Shown here: piece after piece, positions 53,444 to 63,018 of the stretch
Layout of the letters: every line of letters begins with the position of its first letter
How positions within the stretch are numbered: the first letter of the stretch is position 1
Assembly: GCF_001707885.1 (NCBI RefSeq)
Contig: NZ_MASS01000010.1
Span: 1 to 64,000, forward strand
Direction of reading: 5' to 3'
Source of the DNA: Desulfosporosinus cupriresistens
Lineage (GTDB): Bacteria; Bacillota; Desulfitobacteriia; Desulfitobacteriales; Desulfitobacteriaceae
DNA: 64,000 nucleotides
Notes under the pieces: model-generated
What the model was told of the DNA's origin: nothing
Seen by the model: the letters and a program-made list of their open reading frames with translations, nothing else
Database searches by the model: none
Made by a program: the position numbers and the translations under genes

Positions 53444-54954
53444 GTTTTATTTCCCTCCAGTAATGTTTCTACCAATCCACTAATAGTATACTGCGCTGCT
53501 TCTTTGTAAATCGTGAAACCAAGTTCTTGAGCTGTGGTACTCGTGATCGGTCCAATAGAATAGAGCGAAACATTGTCTACTAAAGAAACATCTCCATCGA
53601 TTAAGGTGAAAAAATTACGCACTGTTGAAGAACTTGTGAAGGTGACGGAATGGAACTCTTTATTTCGGAGCATGCTTTTCAATTCGTCACGGTTTGCTCC
53701 ACCAATGACCGTCTTATAGACCGGCACATCCCAGACATCCACACCCATGGCTTCAAGAGCTTTTGGTAAGACATCTCTTGCTTCTTCAGCCCTTGCCAGT
53801 AATGCTTTCTGACCAGATGATATACGACTCGACAAACCTTCAACGATTTTCTCCGCCCGAAATTCTTCTGGTACATAGGCAACGCGTAGTCCTCTTTGCT
53901 CGATGGCCACTTTCGTAGCAGGGCCAATGGCAACAATCTCAAGGCCAACCAGATCTCGAACATCTCGTTCTCGCCGCTTTAATTCCGCAAAAAAGGCTTC
54001 GACCCCGTTGACACTGGTAAAGATCAGCCATTGGAATTCTTTAAGATTGTCTAAGGCTTTATGCAAATAAGAGTTGTCCGAGGGAGGGGCAATCTCAATC
54101 ATCGGAAATTCCCAAGCTTCCCCTCCCAAAGCTTCAATAGCCTGAGACAATTCACTCGCTTGATGACGTGCGCGGGTTACAACGATACGTTGTCCGAACA
54201 GAGGTTTCTTTTCAAACCACTGTAGTTTTTCCCTCATTGTGACAACTTCACCGACAATAATAATGGAAGGGTTCGTAAAGCCCTGTTCTTTTACCTCTGT
54301 GGCAATAGTGTCCAGCTGCCCTACGAGCGTACGTTGCTCTGGACGAGTTCCCCATTGGATGATTCCAACTGGGGTTGTGGGCTTTTTGCCATTTTCCATT
54401 AGTTTCCGAGCGATTATCGGAAGATTCTCCATTCCCATCAGAAAAACAAGCGTCCCGTGCGATTGCGCCAGGTGATCCCAGTGAATGGTTGTTTCATTTT
54501 TGGTCGGATCTTCATGGCCAGTGATGACAGCAAACGAAGTTGTAAAATCTCGATGCGTCACTGGAATACCTGCATAGGCAGGAACAGCGATGGCGGAGGT
54601 AATACCTGGTACGACCTCAAATTGAATGCCTGCCTTGAGCAACTCTTCTGCTTCTTCGCCACCTCGACCAAATACAAAAGGGTCTCCTCCTTTTAGGCGA
54701 GTCACAATTTTTCCTTCTAGACCTTTATCCACGAGGACTTGATTTATTTCCTCTTGTCTAAGGGTGTGACGGTCCGGTGATTTTCCCACATAGATCAGTT
54801 CGCAATCCGGACGGGCTAATTTTAGAAGACGCCGCGAGGCTAAGCGGTCATAAACCAATACATCTGCTTTGGCAATACATTCCGACCCTTTGATGGTTAT
54901 TAACTTTGGATCTCCTGGACCAGCACCTACTAAATATACATATCCCTTAGTCAA
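53440..54954 (-). CDS. uroporphyrinogen-III C-methyltransferase / uroporphyrinogen-III synthase fusion
   Basis: A 504-residue bifunctional protein. Residues about 1-245 are the SAM methyltransferase CobA/SUMT (VYLVGAGPGDPKLITIKG, YVGKSP, TRLKGGDPFVFGRGGEEAEEL, PAYAGIPVTHRD). Residues about 255-500 are HemD (VVTRARHQASELSQAIEALGGEAWEFP, FTSSSTVRNFF). It closes the macrocycle and adds two methyl groups, leading to precorrin-2. TTG start is set by AGGAGTG; a GTG three codons upstream is also in frame. Fusion of this type is usual in clostridia. Confidence 0.92.
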   Translation of the reverse strand: MTKGYVYLVGAGPGDPKLITIKGSECIAKADVLVYDRLASRRLLKLARPDCELIYVGKSPDRHTLRQEEINQVLVDKGLEGKIVTRLKGGDPFVFGRGGEEAEELLKAGIQFEVVPGITSAIAVPAYAGIPVTHRDFTTSFAVITGHEDPTKNETTIHWDHLAQSHGTLVFLMGMENLPIIARKLMENGKKPTTPVGIIQWGTRPEQRTLVGQLDTIATEVKEQGFTNPSIIIVGEVVTMREKLQWFEKKPLFGQRIVVTRARHQASELSQAIEALGGEAWEFPMIEIAPPSDNSYLHKALDNLKEFQWLIFTSVNGVEAFFAELKRRERDVRDLVGLEIVAIGPATKVAIEQRGLRVAYVPEEFRAEKIVEGLSSRISSGQKALLARAEEARDVLPKALEAMGVDVWDVPVYKTVIGGANRDELKSMLRNKEFHSVTFTSSSTVRNFFTLIDGDVSLVDNVSLYSIGPITSTTAQELGFTIYKEAAQYTISGLVETLLEGNKT

Positions 54955-55017
54955 ACTGAACACTCCTATCCAATCATCTCACCATGCTTAATTATCTATA
55001 CTAAAGTGAAAAGTCCC

Positions 55018-55932
55018 CTATCGTATTTCTGCTAATATATCGTTGGCCCCTAAGGCAATCAGACGACTTGCAACATCTTGGCCCACTTCATCAGGATCGA
55101 CACCTTTGGCTTCAGCTTTGATCAAGCGCTCCCCGTCTAAGCTTGCCACCATCCCTCGCAGAATAATCTGGCCTTCCATAACTTGTGCTAAAGCTCCAAT
55201 GGGGACTTGACAGCCACCCTCAAGTTTGCGCATTAATGCACGCTCAGCACATACCGCTTGTTCTGTATCACTATGATTCAAGCGCGATAACAACTCATGG
55301 ATTTCCGAACGATTTTCACCAATTTCTATAGCAATTGACCCTTGGCCAACTGCTGAAAGCATCATGTCTTCAGACAGGATTTGAGTGATTCGTTCTTCCC
55401 AACCCAGCCGTTTCACACCAGCTGCGGCAAGAACAATTCCATCCATGTCGGACTCAAGCAATTTTTTCCAACGCGTTTGAAGATTTCCGCGCAGATCCAT
55501 AAAGGTAAGATCCGGTCGATAGTGTTTTAATTGCGATTTCCTGCGCAGGCTACTTGTACCGATGATCGACCCTGAAGGCAATTCCTCAAGACGGATTCCA
55601 CTTTTACTTAAATAAACGTCCCTTGGTTCCTCCCGTTCACAGTAAGCACTTATCATTAACCCTGTTGGTAATAAGGTTGGCATATCTTTAAGGCTATGAA
55701 CAGCCATGTCAAGTTCATTATTTATAAGTCCGTGTTCCAGTTCCTTAGTAAATAAACCTTTGTCCCCAATTCTAGAAAGGGGAACATCTAAAATCTTATC
55801 CCCTTTGGTTTTCATAGGGACAAGTTCAAATTTAAGCTGCGGATAAAACATAGTTAGTTGACTTTGTACCCACTCGGCTTGCCACATTGCTAATTGGCTG
55901 TCCCGAGTTCCAATACGGATATTATTCTTCAT
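55018..55932 (-). CDS. hemC: porphobilinogen deaminase (hydroxymethylbilane synthase)
   Basis: A 304-residue enzyme that joins four porphobilinogens. The dipyrromethane cofactor is bound by Cys241 ([11 protein letters not shown]). Other family blocks: [38 protein letters not shown]. Overlaps hemA by four bases. Part of the heme operon. Confidence 0.95.
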   Translation of the reverse strand: MKNNIRIGTRDSQLAMWQAEWVQSQLTMFYPQLKFELVPMKTKGDKILDVPLSRIGDKGLFTKELEHGLINNELDMAVHSLKDMPTLLPTGLMISAYCEREEPRDVYLSKSGIRLEELPSGSIIGTSSLRRKSQLKHYRPDLTFMDLRGNLQTRWKKLLESDMDGIVLAAAGVKRLGWEERITQILSEDMMLSAVGQGSIAIEIGENRSEIHELLSRLNHSDTEQAVCAERALMRKLEGGCQVPIGALAQVMEGQIILRGMVASLDGERLIKAEAKGVDPDEVGQDVASRLIALGANDILAEIR

Positions 55933-57269
55933 TCTGCCCTCCTATGATGGTGCACTTGCCCCGAAGTTTCATTGACTTTCGAAGTATGTCGTTTAGCCTC
56001 TTCTCCAACATCCAAATCAAAGAGGTTTTGCAAAATTTCAGTGTAGAGATGGCCTTGGCTTGTATTCGCATACTCTTTGAGGTTCGTAATGGGTAAATGC
56101 AAGAGATGGTTAACGATGGAATTAGCCATTGAGGAAACGATTTTTTCTTGATTCGGTGTTAACCCGCTTAAACGCTCGAGTGCACGATCAAGCAGCGCAT
56201 CTTTAATCGTTTTTCCTTTTTCTTGTAAAGCTAAAATTGTTGGGACAACCGATAAGGAATTATGCCATTTGAGGAAAAGGAGCATTTCTTCTTCAACTAT
56301 CTTTTCTGCGTTCACTGCTGCTATTTCACGTTCTTGATGATGGCGATCAACTACCCCCCGCAAATCATCAATGTCAAATAAAGTAATAGCAGGAATCTCT
56401 CCCACCTCAGGATGAATATCGCGCGGTACTGCAATATCAATTAGCAGCATGGGACATCCCTTTCGCTTGTTCATGATCTCCTGCATGCGGTCCGGCAGGA
56501 GGACAAAATGTGTCGAAGCCGTTGCAGAAATTACTATATCCACTTTCTCAAGGTATTGATCCATATCATCAAAACGCACAGCTTGTCCTGAACACTCTTC
56601 TGCCAAGATTACAGCTTTTTCATAAGACCGGTTAGACACCAAGACAGTAGTGGCTCCTGCGGCAACTAGGTGTTTGGCGGTTAGGCTGCTCATTTCTCCG
56701 GCTCCCATGATTAAAATTCCTTTGCCTCGGAGTTCTCCAAAGTGTTGTTTAGCAAGTTCTACCGCCGTATAACTGATAGAAACAGGGTGCTGGTCAATTA
56801 AAGTATCCGTGCGTACGCGTTTACCTACCGCTAAGGCCGTCTGGAAAAGCACATTCATCGTTTTATTTGTGACCTCAGCTTCGTTCGCTTGTTGATAAGC
56901 ATTGCTGACCTGTCCTAGAATTTGAGTTTCACCCCGTACCATCGAATCCAAGCCAGATACAACACGAAACAAGTGACGCACGGCATCATATAAAGTGTGG
57001 ACATGCAGATACTGCTCAAGCAGATTTTCCTCGATTCTATGGTGATTAGCTAGAAAATTCTTAATCGATCGAATCCCTACTTCTACATCCGTCGTTGCAG
57101 CATAAACCTCAGTTCGGTTACAGGTACTAAGAATCACAACTCCTTCGAGTCCCGGATAACTTTTAAGTTCTCTTAAAATATGGGGCATTTGGGAGGGATG
57201 AAAACTCATTTTTTCCCGAATTTCGACTGGCGCACTTCGATGATTTAATCCAATAGCGACAGGAAACAC
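55929..57269 (-). CDS. hemA: glutamyl-tRNA reductase
   Basis: A 446-residue reductase starting the C5 pathway. Catalytic Cys50 is in [10 protein letters not shown], and GETQILGQV and the NADPH-binding [13 protein letters not shown] follow. The C-terminal dimer helix ends with a His/Arg-rich tail. GTG start behind AAGGAGTGG. It overlaps the upstream dehydrogenase by 25 bases. Confidence 0.95.
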   Translation of the reverse strand: MFPVAIGLNHRSAPVEIREKMSFHPSQMPHILRELKSYPGLEGVVILSTCNRTEVYAATTDVEVGIRSIKNFLANHHRIEENLLEQYLHVHTLYDAVRHLFRVVSGLDSMVRGETQILGQVSNAYQQANEAEVTNKTMNVLFQTALAVGKRVRTDTLIDQHPVSISYTAVELAKQHFGELRGKGILIMGAGEMSSLTAKHLVAAGATTVLVSNRSYEKAVILAEECSGQAVRFDDMDQYLEKVDIVISATASTHFVLLPDRMQEIMNKRKGCPMLLIDIAVPRDIHPEVGEIPAITLFDIDDLRGVVDRHHQEREIAAVNAEKIVEEEMLLFLKWHNSLSVVPTILALQEKGKTIKDALLDRALERLSGLTPNQEKIVSSMANSIVNHLLHLPITNLKEYANTSQGHLYTEILQNLFDLDVGEEAKRHTSKVNETSGQVHHHRRAE

Positions 57270-57883
57270 TTCTCAACCACTCCTTCTGCCTCAGTTAATT
57301 GCTGGTTCTTGATGAGTTTTCTCACTTCGCCGTCCGTGGCCCTACTCCAAAAGATACTTCTTTTTTCAGGCGACAAGCTAAACTTGGCTTTATTTCGCCA
57401 AGTTTTCAGTAGAGTAAGATATTCGGCCATTTCTTGGCCATATTGAGCTTGCAGCTCTGCGCGGACCTGCCTTGCTACAATGGGACTGCTTCCTCCAGTG
57501 GATACGGCAATCTTCAAATCGCCTTGTTCCATGATTGACGGAACAATAAAACTACATTTTTCAGGATCATCAACGACATTGACTGGTCGATGGTGGGCTT
57601 TAGCATCGCTGGACACTTTAGCATTAACTTCCTCTTTTTCAGTACATGAAAAAACTAAGATAGCCTCTTGAATATCATCTGTCGAGTATGCCTTTTCTGA
57701 CCAAAGACAAGAATTATCATTGATCAGGGCCTTCAATTCCGGAATGAGCTGTGGGGAGACAATATGAACTTTGGCCCCATGATCCATGAGGGTCTGAACT
57801 TTTCTTAAAGCTATACTTCCACCCCCAACAACCAAAACCGGCTGAGCTTCAACGTCCATAAATAATGGATAATACTTTGGCAT
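57245..57883 (-). CDS. precorrin-2 dehydrogenase / ferrochelatase-like (SirC/Met8/CysG-N)
   Basis: A 212-residue protein with an N-terminal NAD-binding Rossmann fold (VLVVGGGSIALRKVQTL, residues about 16-32), VVDDPEKCSFIVPS and SPIVARQVRAEL. It oxidises precorrin-2 to sirohydrochlorin and may also insert iron. It is the missing step between the CobA product and siroheme, needed by AhbA/B. The start codon has a weak ribosome binding site. It lies between ccsA and hemA in the train. Confidence 0.88.
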   Translation of the reverse strand: MPKYYPLFMDVEAQPVLVVGGGSIALRKVQTLMDHGAKVHIVSPQLIPELKALINDNSCLWSEKAYSTDDIQEAILVFSCTEKEEVNAKVSSDAKAHHRPVNVVDDPEKCSFIVPSIMEQGDLKIAVSTGGSSPIVARQVRAELQAQYGQEMAEYLTLLKTWRNKAKFSLSPEKRSIFWSRATDGEVRKLIKNQQLTEAEGVVEKCFLSLLD

Positions 57884-58015
57884 GAAAAACAGTCACCTTC
57901 TCCAACTTTCATACTTGTTTAGCTTCTATTCTAACATTTTCCCTTTCATAAAAAATGAAATTTCTTGTTAATTACAAATTAAATAAGTCAATTCTCTCTA
58001 TTCTGACAAATACAA

Positions 58016-58868
58016 TTATGAGGCATAAGAGTGCAATCCTGGTAGAAAATAGTTAACTCCAAAGAACGTAAATAATACCGCTACGAAACCAAAGACAGCC
58101 ATCCATGCTGCTCTTCTTCCTTTCCAGCCATACATTAACCGAGCATGCAAGTAACCTGCATAAATAATCCAAGTAATCAAAGACCACGTTTCTTTGGGGT
58201 CCCAAGACCAGTAAGTTCCCCAAGCATAATTTGCCCATATTGCGCCCGTAATAATGCAGAGCGTCAAAAGCGGAAAGGCAAAGCCAACAACTTTATAGGC
58301 CAGTTCATCTAGTACTTCTAACGCAGGGAAACGCGAGACAATCCCCTGCGGGCTGCCTTTTTTTTCCGGTGTCTTCTTTACTAAGTTTAAGCAGATACAT
58401 AATCCCCAACCCGAAAGATACGGCAAAAGCACCATAGGCAAACATTGCTGTAATTACGTGGAATGTGAGCCATTGGCTCTTCAGTGCTGGAGGTACGGCT
58501 TGAGCAATTCTTTCTTCAGGCCCCATGCTCATAATAATGAACATCAAAAGCAGGAAAGGAATAGGCATAACAAAGGCGCCAAGGGACCTGAGTTTATAGC
58601 GAAATTCAGCATATAGATAAACCGCCATAATTCCCAAACAAAACGTCAAGAGGAATTCATAGCCATTGGAAAGTGGTGGATGACCTGACGTGATCATCCT
58701 GAGGATGATGGCAACAGTGCTGGCGATTACTCCAATGATCGTAAGAGACGTTGCTAAACGCCCAACAAATTCTTTTTTGGTACCTAACCAAACCCAGTAC
58801 AACACCATACATAAGGTACAAGCCATTACCAAAATATAAAACATACTTGTTTCGAGGCTTTCTAACAT
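58016..58868 (-). CDS. ccsA: cytochrome c assembly protein CcsA/ResC, frameshifted at A8
   Basis: Two overlapping frames make one 283-residue heme-handling membrane protein. The first (58305-58868) gives the N-terminal helices, ending [10 protein letters not shown]. The second (58016-58441) continues with [20 protein letters not shown] and the WWD-type segment [18 protein letters not shown] with heme-contact residues. The shift occurs in a run of eight A on the coding strand at 58369-58376. Seven A would restore one frame. CcsA with ResB brings heme out for covalent attachment. The surrounding cytochromes need it, so loss would be costly; polymerase slippage or a read error are both plausible. 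Confidence 0.88.
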
Positions 58869-58883
58869 ACTGTGCCCTCCTCG

Positions 58884-60197
58884 TTATCCCAACATTTTTG
58901 TGACAGAACTAACAAATTGTTCTAAAGCTTCGCGGGTACTAACTGTCGTCTTACGAGATAACACTCCCACTGTTAAGGTCCCTTTTATTTCATTTTCGGA
59001 TTGTAGAATCCCTGAAAGAACCACAGGTTGCCAGTAAAAGGAAAGCAGTAATCCTCCCAGCAACAGCCCACAACCTAGCCAAATAACAGCGACCCCTGGA
59101 TCCTTCTTGACTTGTAACCCGGTAAATCCGGCTAAGCCATTAAACGTTAATTTATATTTTCCTTGAACATCAATCGTTTGACCGGACGTAAGCTTTCCAG
59201 ATTGAACCGGATCCGCTCCGTTACCTTTATATACTTGAAAAAGAACGTCTGGTTTCTGTGACGACGAATTCCGATCAATTGCTGTTACGAGATAGAGATC
59301 AGTTCCTGGAGCTTGATAATAACTTTGTCCCTGATCCTGCAAAACGACCGGAGTTTTTTGACCGTTCATATCTGCCGTAAAGCTGGTACCATTGGCAAAA
59401 TTTGCTTGATAGAAGGTAACTCCCTTATACTCAAAGGGATGGTTTACCGACAAGGTCTTTCTAGCCACTTCTTGTCCATTTTCTAGAATGCTCATATCCG
59501 TATACCAATTATCTCGTTCACCATTGGGTAACATCCGATCCTCAGCAGAATTAATGCGAACGCTAAACGTATCTGTGACCTGCCCTTTAGAGAGCTGAAT
59601 TGTTTGTATGGGAAGGGTATTTCCAGCCCCAGCCATAAAGTATCCTTTAAATCCTAAGACGGAACCTAATAAAGCTCCGATGACTAAAACTACAAACGAA
59701 AGGTGGGTGATAAACGATCCCCAGTTTCCTAAGCGGCGCTTTATAGCTAAAAAACTCCACTGATCAGATTGGTCGCTAAGCTTAAAATGATATCCTTTTT
59801 GCTTCAAAACCTCCTGGACTGATTCCCGCAACGGAGCCAGCTCTCCTTTAACCACTTTTCTAGTCTTCTGTGGAACTCTGTTAAGATCAGTTGGAGGCGT
59901 TAGGTTAAACGTGCGACGATAAATACCACCCAGTCGCTGAAGACTACACACAATGAGGTTGATGCACAAAAAACCCAGCAGCAAGCGAAACCAAAAAGTA
60001 TTATAAAGATGTGTAAACCCCATCATTTGCCAAAGTTGGCCCACAGTTTTAGCTTTTTCGGGATCCTGCGCTGTTTGTGGTATTAATGTGCCTATTCCTG
60101 CCACAAAAGCAATAATACCCAACAGGGCTAGTCCAAGTTTCATTGAACTAAAGGCTCCCCAAATTCGGTCAGTTAAACCCTTTGAATTTTCAACCAT
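58884..60197 (-). CDS. resB: cytochrome c biogenesis protein ResB/CcsB
   Basis: A 437-residue membrane protein with three N-terminal helices (about residues 15-180), a large extracellular domain and a last helix near 390. Family blocks: SMKLGLALLGIIA, GTLIPQ, FWFRLLLGFLCINLIVCSLQRL and FEYKGVTFYQANF. It works with CcsA in system II. ATG follows GGAGGG. It is the first gene of the train, 94 bases downstream of the TetR gene. Confidence 0.9.
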   Translation of the reverse strand: MVENSKGLTDRIWGAFSSMKLGLALLGIIAFVAGIGTLIPQTAQDPEKAKTVGQLWQMMGFTHLYNTFWFRLLLGFLCINLIVCSLQRLGGIYRRTFNLTPPTDLNRVPQKTRKVVKGELAPLRESVQEVLKQKGYHFKLSDQSDQWSFLAIKRRLGNWGSFITHLSFVVLVIGALLGSVLGFKGYFMAGAGNTLPIQTIQLSKGQVTDTFSVRINSAEDRMLPNGERDNWYTDMSILENGQEVARKTLSVNHPFEYKGVTFYQANFANGTSFTADMNGQKTPVVLQDQGQSYYQAPGTDLYLVTAIDRNSSSQKPDVLFQVYKGNGADPVQSGKLTSGQTIDVQGKYKLTFNGLAGFTGLQVKKDPGVAVIWLGCGLLLGGLLLSFYWQPVVLSGILQSENEIKGTLTVGVLSRKTTVSTREALEQFVSSVTKMLG

Positions 60198-60290
60198 TAA
60201 ATTGCCCTCCTAAGTCTAAGACCTGTCGTTGTATTATTTGCACAACTTTATTGATATATGCGATATTCAATCAATAGCCTTACTTGCCCC

Positions 60291-60884
60291 TTACTTCTTA
60301 ATAACACCTTCTAAAAGCATAGAAAGTTTATATTGAATGTTTTCCATAAAAGGAAGTTCCAGGTTGCTGCACATCGTGGACTGAAGAATACCGGAAAACA
60401 TCTCATTAATAATATCGGGGGGAATATCTCTTCTAAGCTCATTATTATCTTGTCCTTCTAAAATGATACTGGATAGAACCTCTTTAAATCTAAGACCATG
60501 AGGTGCCTTCCTATCGACGTTTTCGTTATTTCGGTAAAAGTTCATATATAATCCTATTAATGGCTGGTTTTCTTCATAGGTTTTTCCTACAACTTGCAGC
60601 ATTTGGGATATTTTTTGGGCTGCATTAAACGAGGATGTTCGTATATCTTCAATAGTTTGTTGAGCACTGGTTATTCTTTCAGCAAGGCAGTATTTAAGTA
60701 TTGCTTCCTTGGAGTCGAAGTAATTATAAAAAGTGCCCGTTCCGAGGTCTACTTCCTCCATTATTTCGGCAACAGTAGTTTCATTCAGTCCCTTTTTATA
60801 AAATAATTTTAAAGACATTTCGGATATTGTCTTTTTAGTCTGTAGTTTTTTCCTCTCACGCCTGCTAATTTTTTCTTGCTGCAT
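60291..60884 (-). CDS. TetR-family regulator
   Basis: A 197-residue repressor. HTH at about residues 10-56 (FYKKGLNETTVAEIMEEVDLGTGTFYNYF). The ligand domain is helical, unassigned. ATG is set by GGGAGGTGG; an open frame 17 codons further up has a second AAGGAGG inside it but no good start. Its promoter is consensus and carries a palindrome, suggesting self-regulation. It sits directly upstream of the resB-heme train and may control it, which is inference. Confidence 0.85.
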   Translation of the reverse strand: MQQEKISRRERKKLQTKKTISEMSLKLFYKKGLNETTVAEIMEEVDLGTGTFYNYFDSKEAILKYCLAERITSAQQTIEDIRTSSFNAAQKISQMLQVVGKTYEENQPLIGLYMNFYRNNENVDRKAPHGLRFKEVLSSIILEGQDNNELRRDIPPDIINEMFSGILQSTMCSNLELPFMENIQYKLSMLLEGVIKK

Positions 60885-60939
60885 TTCTACCACCTCCCGA
60901 AAGATTTTAACCTCCTTAAAAATGAATGCTCTCAATTAT

Positions 60940-60951
60940 TGAACTTGTTCA
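60940..60951. promoter_or_regulatory. TetR-type operator candidate
   Basis: Perfect palindrome TGAAC-TT-GTTCA, placed between the -10 and the start codon of the TetR gene. The usual position for autorepression. Confidence 0.45.
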
Positions 60952-60956
60952 TTTTT

Positions 60957-60985
60957 ATTATATTTGTAAGTCTTGAGGCTGTCAA
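60957..60985 (-). promoter_or_regulatory. consensus sigma-A promoter of the TetR gene
   Basis: Minus strand TTGACA, 17 bases, TATAAT: a perfect match at both hexamers and spacer. Confidence 0.85.
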
Positions 60986-61033
60986 CAGATGAATGCACTC
61001 ATCTTGAGATTTCATTCAGCAATTTTGAACACC

Positions 61034-61070
61034 AAAAAGAAAGGGCTACTCTAGGGTAAAAGTAGCCCTT
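61034..61070 (-). terminator. terminator of the multiheme cytochrome gene
   Basis: AAGGGCTACT / AGTAGCCCTT perfect stem with T-rich tail on the minus strand. Confidence 0.75.
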
Positions 61071-61175
61071 ATAATGATCAAAATAACTCATTCAAAGCTG
61101 ATATCGCTATTTTCAACCACTTTGTCCCATGAATTATTTTTCCTATGAGGACCTTTGGCGAGAGGGACTTATATC

Positions 61176-62954
61176 TCATGCTCCTGAATCAGGTAGGGGC
61201 ACAGGTTCTGGAGTGTGACAAGACGTTGTACATGAGGAATGCTGCCACAGACCGGTCTCTGCTCCGCTATCAATAGATGTAATCTTGTTACCTACACCAA
61301 CTAAGGGGTTATTATCATTGGTAACGCCGAGCAACCCTTTTCGGAAATATCCATGGGATACTGATATATGACATGAAGAACAATCAAGCCCTACATGCCC
61401 CCCCGAGCTGTCCGAAAAATTATGCAGGTTTGGTTGCAAAGCGTTGGAGAAACCAGAAGTAGTGTTATCTGCTTGACTTGGAGTTCCATATTGTGATGAG
61501 GCATGACATTTAAAACACAACTCATTGCCTGAACTTAACGTAATATTGCCTGATTTAAGCGTATGAGGGTCATGACAATTGGCACACTCTGCCTGGTGGC
61601 GATACGTTTGTGAAAAGTCAGTTTTGACAGTTGTATGGCAACTTAAACATTGATTATTAACTGGTTGAACGTTCAAATTTTGGTTCGCTGAACTGTGGGG
61701 GGCATGACAAGAACTACAATCTATTCCCTCATCGAAATGAATTGATGACTTATAAGCAGATTTATCCCATCCCTTGGGATCTTTTGAGTTATGACAGACG
61801 ATACAGAAGTCGACCCCTTGATAAGCGGTCGTCGTGCCATCTGAAGCACGAAGCAAGTTCGGATAATACTGTCCCTGCCCATCTTTATCTCCATGAGGGT
61901 TATGGCAATCTGTACATTGCAGTATGCTTGTAACGTTAGGGTTACCGGTATCCATGATCGGGTGATAACTTTGAGTCACACCTGTTTGATTCATAATTTG
62001 CTTTAAGTTAGTACTGCTTCCAGAACCGTCATGACAGGTATAGCATACTTGGGTCTGAGCACTTTTGCTTAGGAGCCCCTTTCCTTCAGCAGTATGGGTT
62101 TGATGACAAGATTTACAGGCAGAACTATTTAAGATGTAGTTACCATGGGGATCAAAATTAGGTTTCGTACCTGTTGTGAATGACCACTCGAAATCTTGGG
62201 CTAGCGGTATTTCATTACCATTTATATCTTTATTTGTTTCTTTAACATCTTTGGTAATCGTCACTTGATAGTTTTCATTGGGTTTTAAATTTGTTGTTGG
62301 TGTAAATTTAGCCGTTCGAGTTTGCAGGTCATACGAAATGCTTTGTGCAGATACTGGATTGCCTGCTGAATCGTTAAGGACAAAGGTAGAGTTAGTAATG
62401 GTACTGGGGTCCATATCATGATTAAAACTAGCTTGAATGAGCTTGCTCAAGCCAACCATCGAATCCCCAGGCAATGGTGTCGTCAAAATAACGGAAGGAA
62501 CTACAGCTTGCGGAGAATCAGCCGTTTTAAAGGACCAGGTATAATCTTGAACCAAAGAAGTATTATTGCTATCCTGTACACCCGTTGTTATAACGACCTG
62601 ATAATCTGTCGATAACTTGAGTGGAGCTGCTGGAATCAGCACAGCTATAGGATTCGACGGGTTAGTATTCGTAGGGTTTGTAGCCTCATAGTGAATACTT
62701 AATAGATTAACTTCTTGTGTAGAATTTTTCACTGTTAACTTGCAATTTGCCGGTGTAAAGGTTGCTGGATTCATGGCCAGGTCAAACGTAACATAAATAG
62801 CGCTCTCAGGGTCTACCTGCGTTTGTCCAGAGGCTGGGAGAGTGGAGATTACGGTTGCTGTTCCCGATGTCGCATAGACAGGAGAAGGTAAGTTAAATAG
62901 AATAATTATTAGAGTTGTAATTAAGGTAATGCTAAAATAATTTTTAGCGCTCAC
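61176..62954 (-). CDS. exported multiheme cytochrome c with two Big_5-like domains
   Basis: A 592-residue exported protein. Signal peptide about residues 1-29. Two beta-sandwich units (about 30-145 and 150-265), each with a STLPASGQTQVDPESAIYVTF-like or TTPLPGDSMVGLSKLIQASF-like start and a W-S-F-K/T-T end, match bacterial Ig-like Big_5 repeats. The second half carries nine CxxCH heme sites (CKSCH, CYTCH, CTDCH, CIVCH, CSSCH, CLSCH, CANCH, CFKCH, CSSCH) and one CTTSCH site with three residues between the cysteines. Several H-x-x-H pairs are likely distal ligands. GTG start is set by GGAGGAGG. It may carry electrons across the cell surface. Confidence 0.9.
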   Translation of the reverse strand: MSAKNYFSITLITTLIIILFNLPSPVYATSGTATVISTLPASGQTQVDPESAIYVTFDLAMNPATFTPANCKLTVKNSTQEVNLLSIHYEATNPTNTNPSNPIAVLIPAAPLKLSTDYQVVITTGVQDSNNTSLVQDYTWSFKTADSPQAVVPSVILTTPLPGDSMVGLSKLIQASFNHDMDPSTITNSTFVLNDSAGNPVSAQSISYDLQTRTAKFTPTTNLKPNENYQVTITKDVKETNKDINGNEIPLAQDFEWSFTTGTKPNFDPHGNYILNSSACKSCHQTHTAEGKGLLSKSAQTQVCYTCHDGSGSSTNLKQIMNQTGVTQSYHPIMDTGNPNVTSILQCTDCHNPHGDKDGQGQYYPNLLRASDGTTTAYQGVDFCIVCHNSKDPKGWDKSAYKSSIHFDEGIDCSSCHAPHSSANQNLNVQPVNNQCLSCHTTVKTDFSQTYRHQAECANCHDPHTLKSGNITLSSGNELCFKCHASSQYGTPSQADNTTSGFSNALQPNLHNFSDSSGGHVGLDCSSCHISVSHGYFRKGLLGVTNDNNPLVGVGNKITSIDSGAETGLWQHSSCTTSCHTPEPVPLPDSGA

Positions 62955-63018
62955 TTCATTCCCTCCTCCCACTAACAGGGCCAGTATTTTTGCTTCATAA
63001 TTGCTCTTATATTAATCC

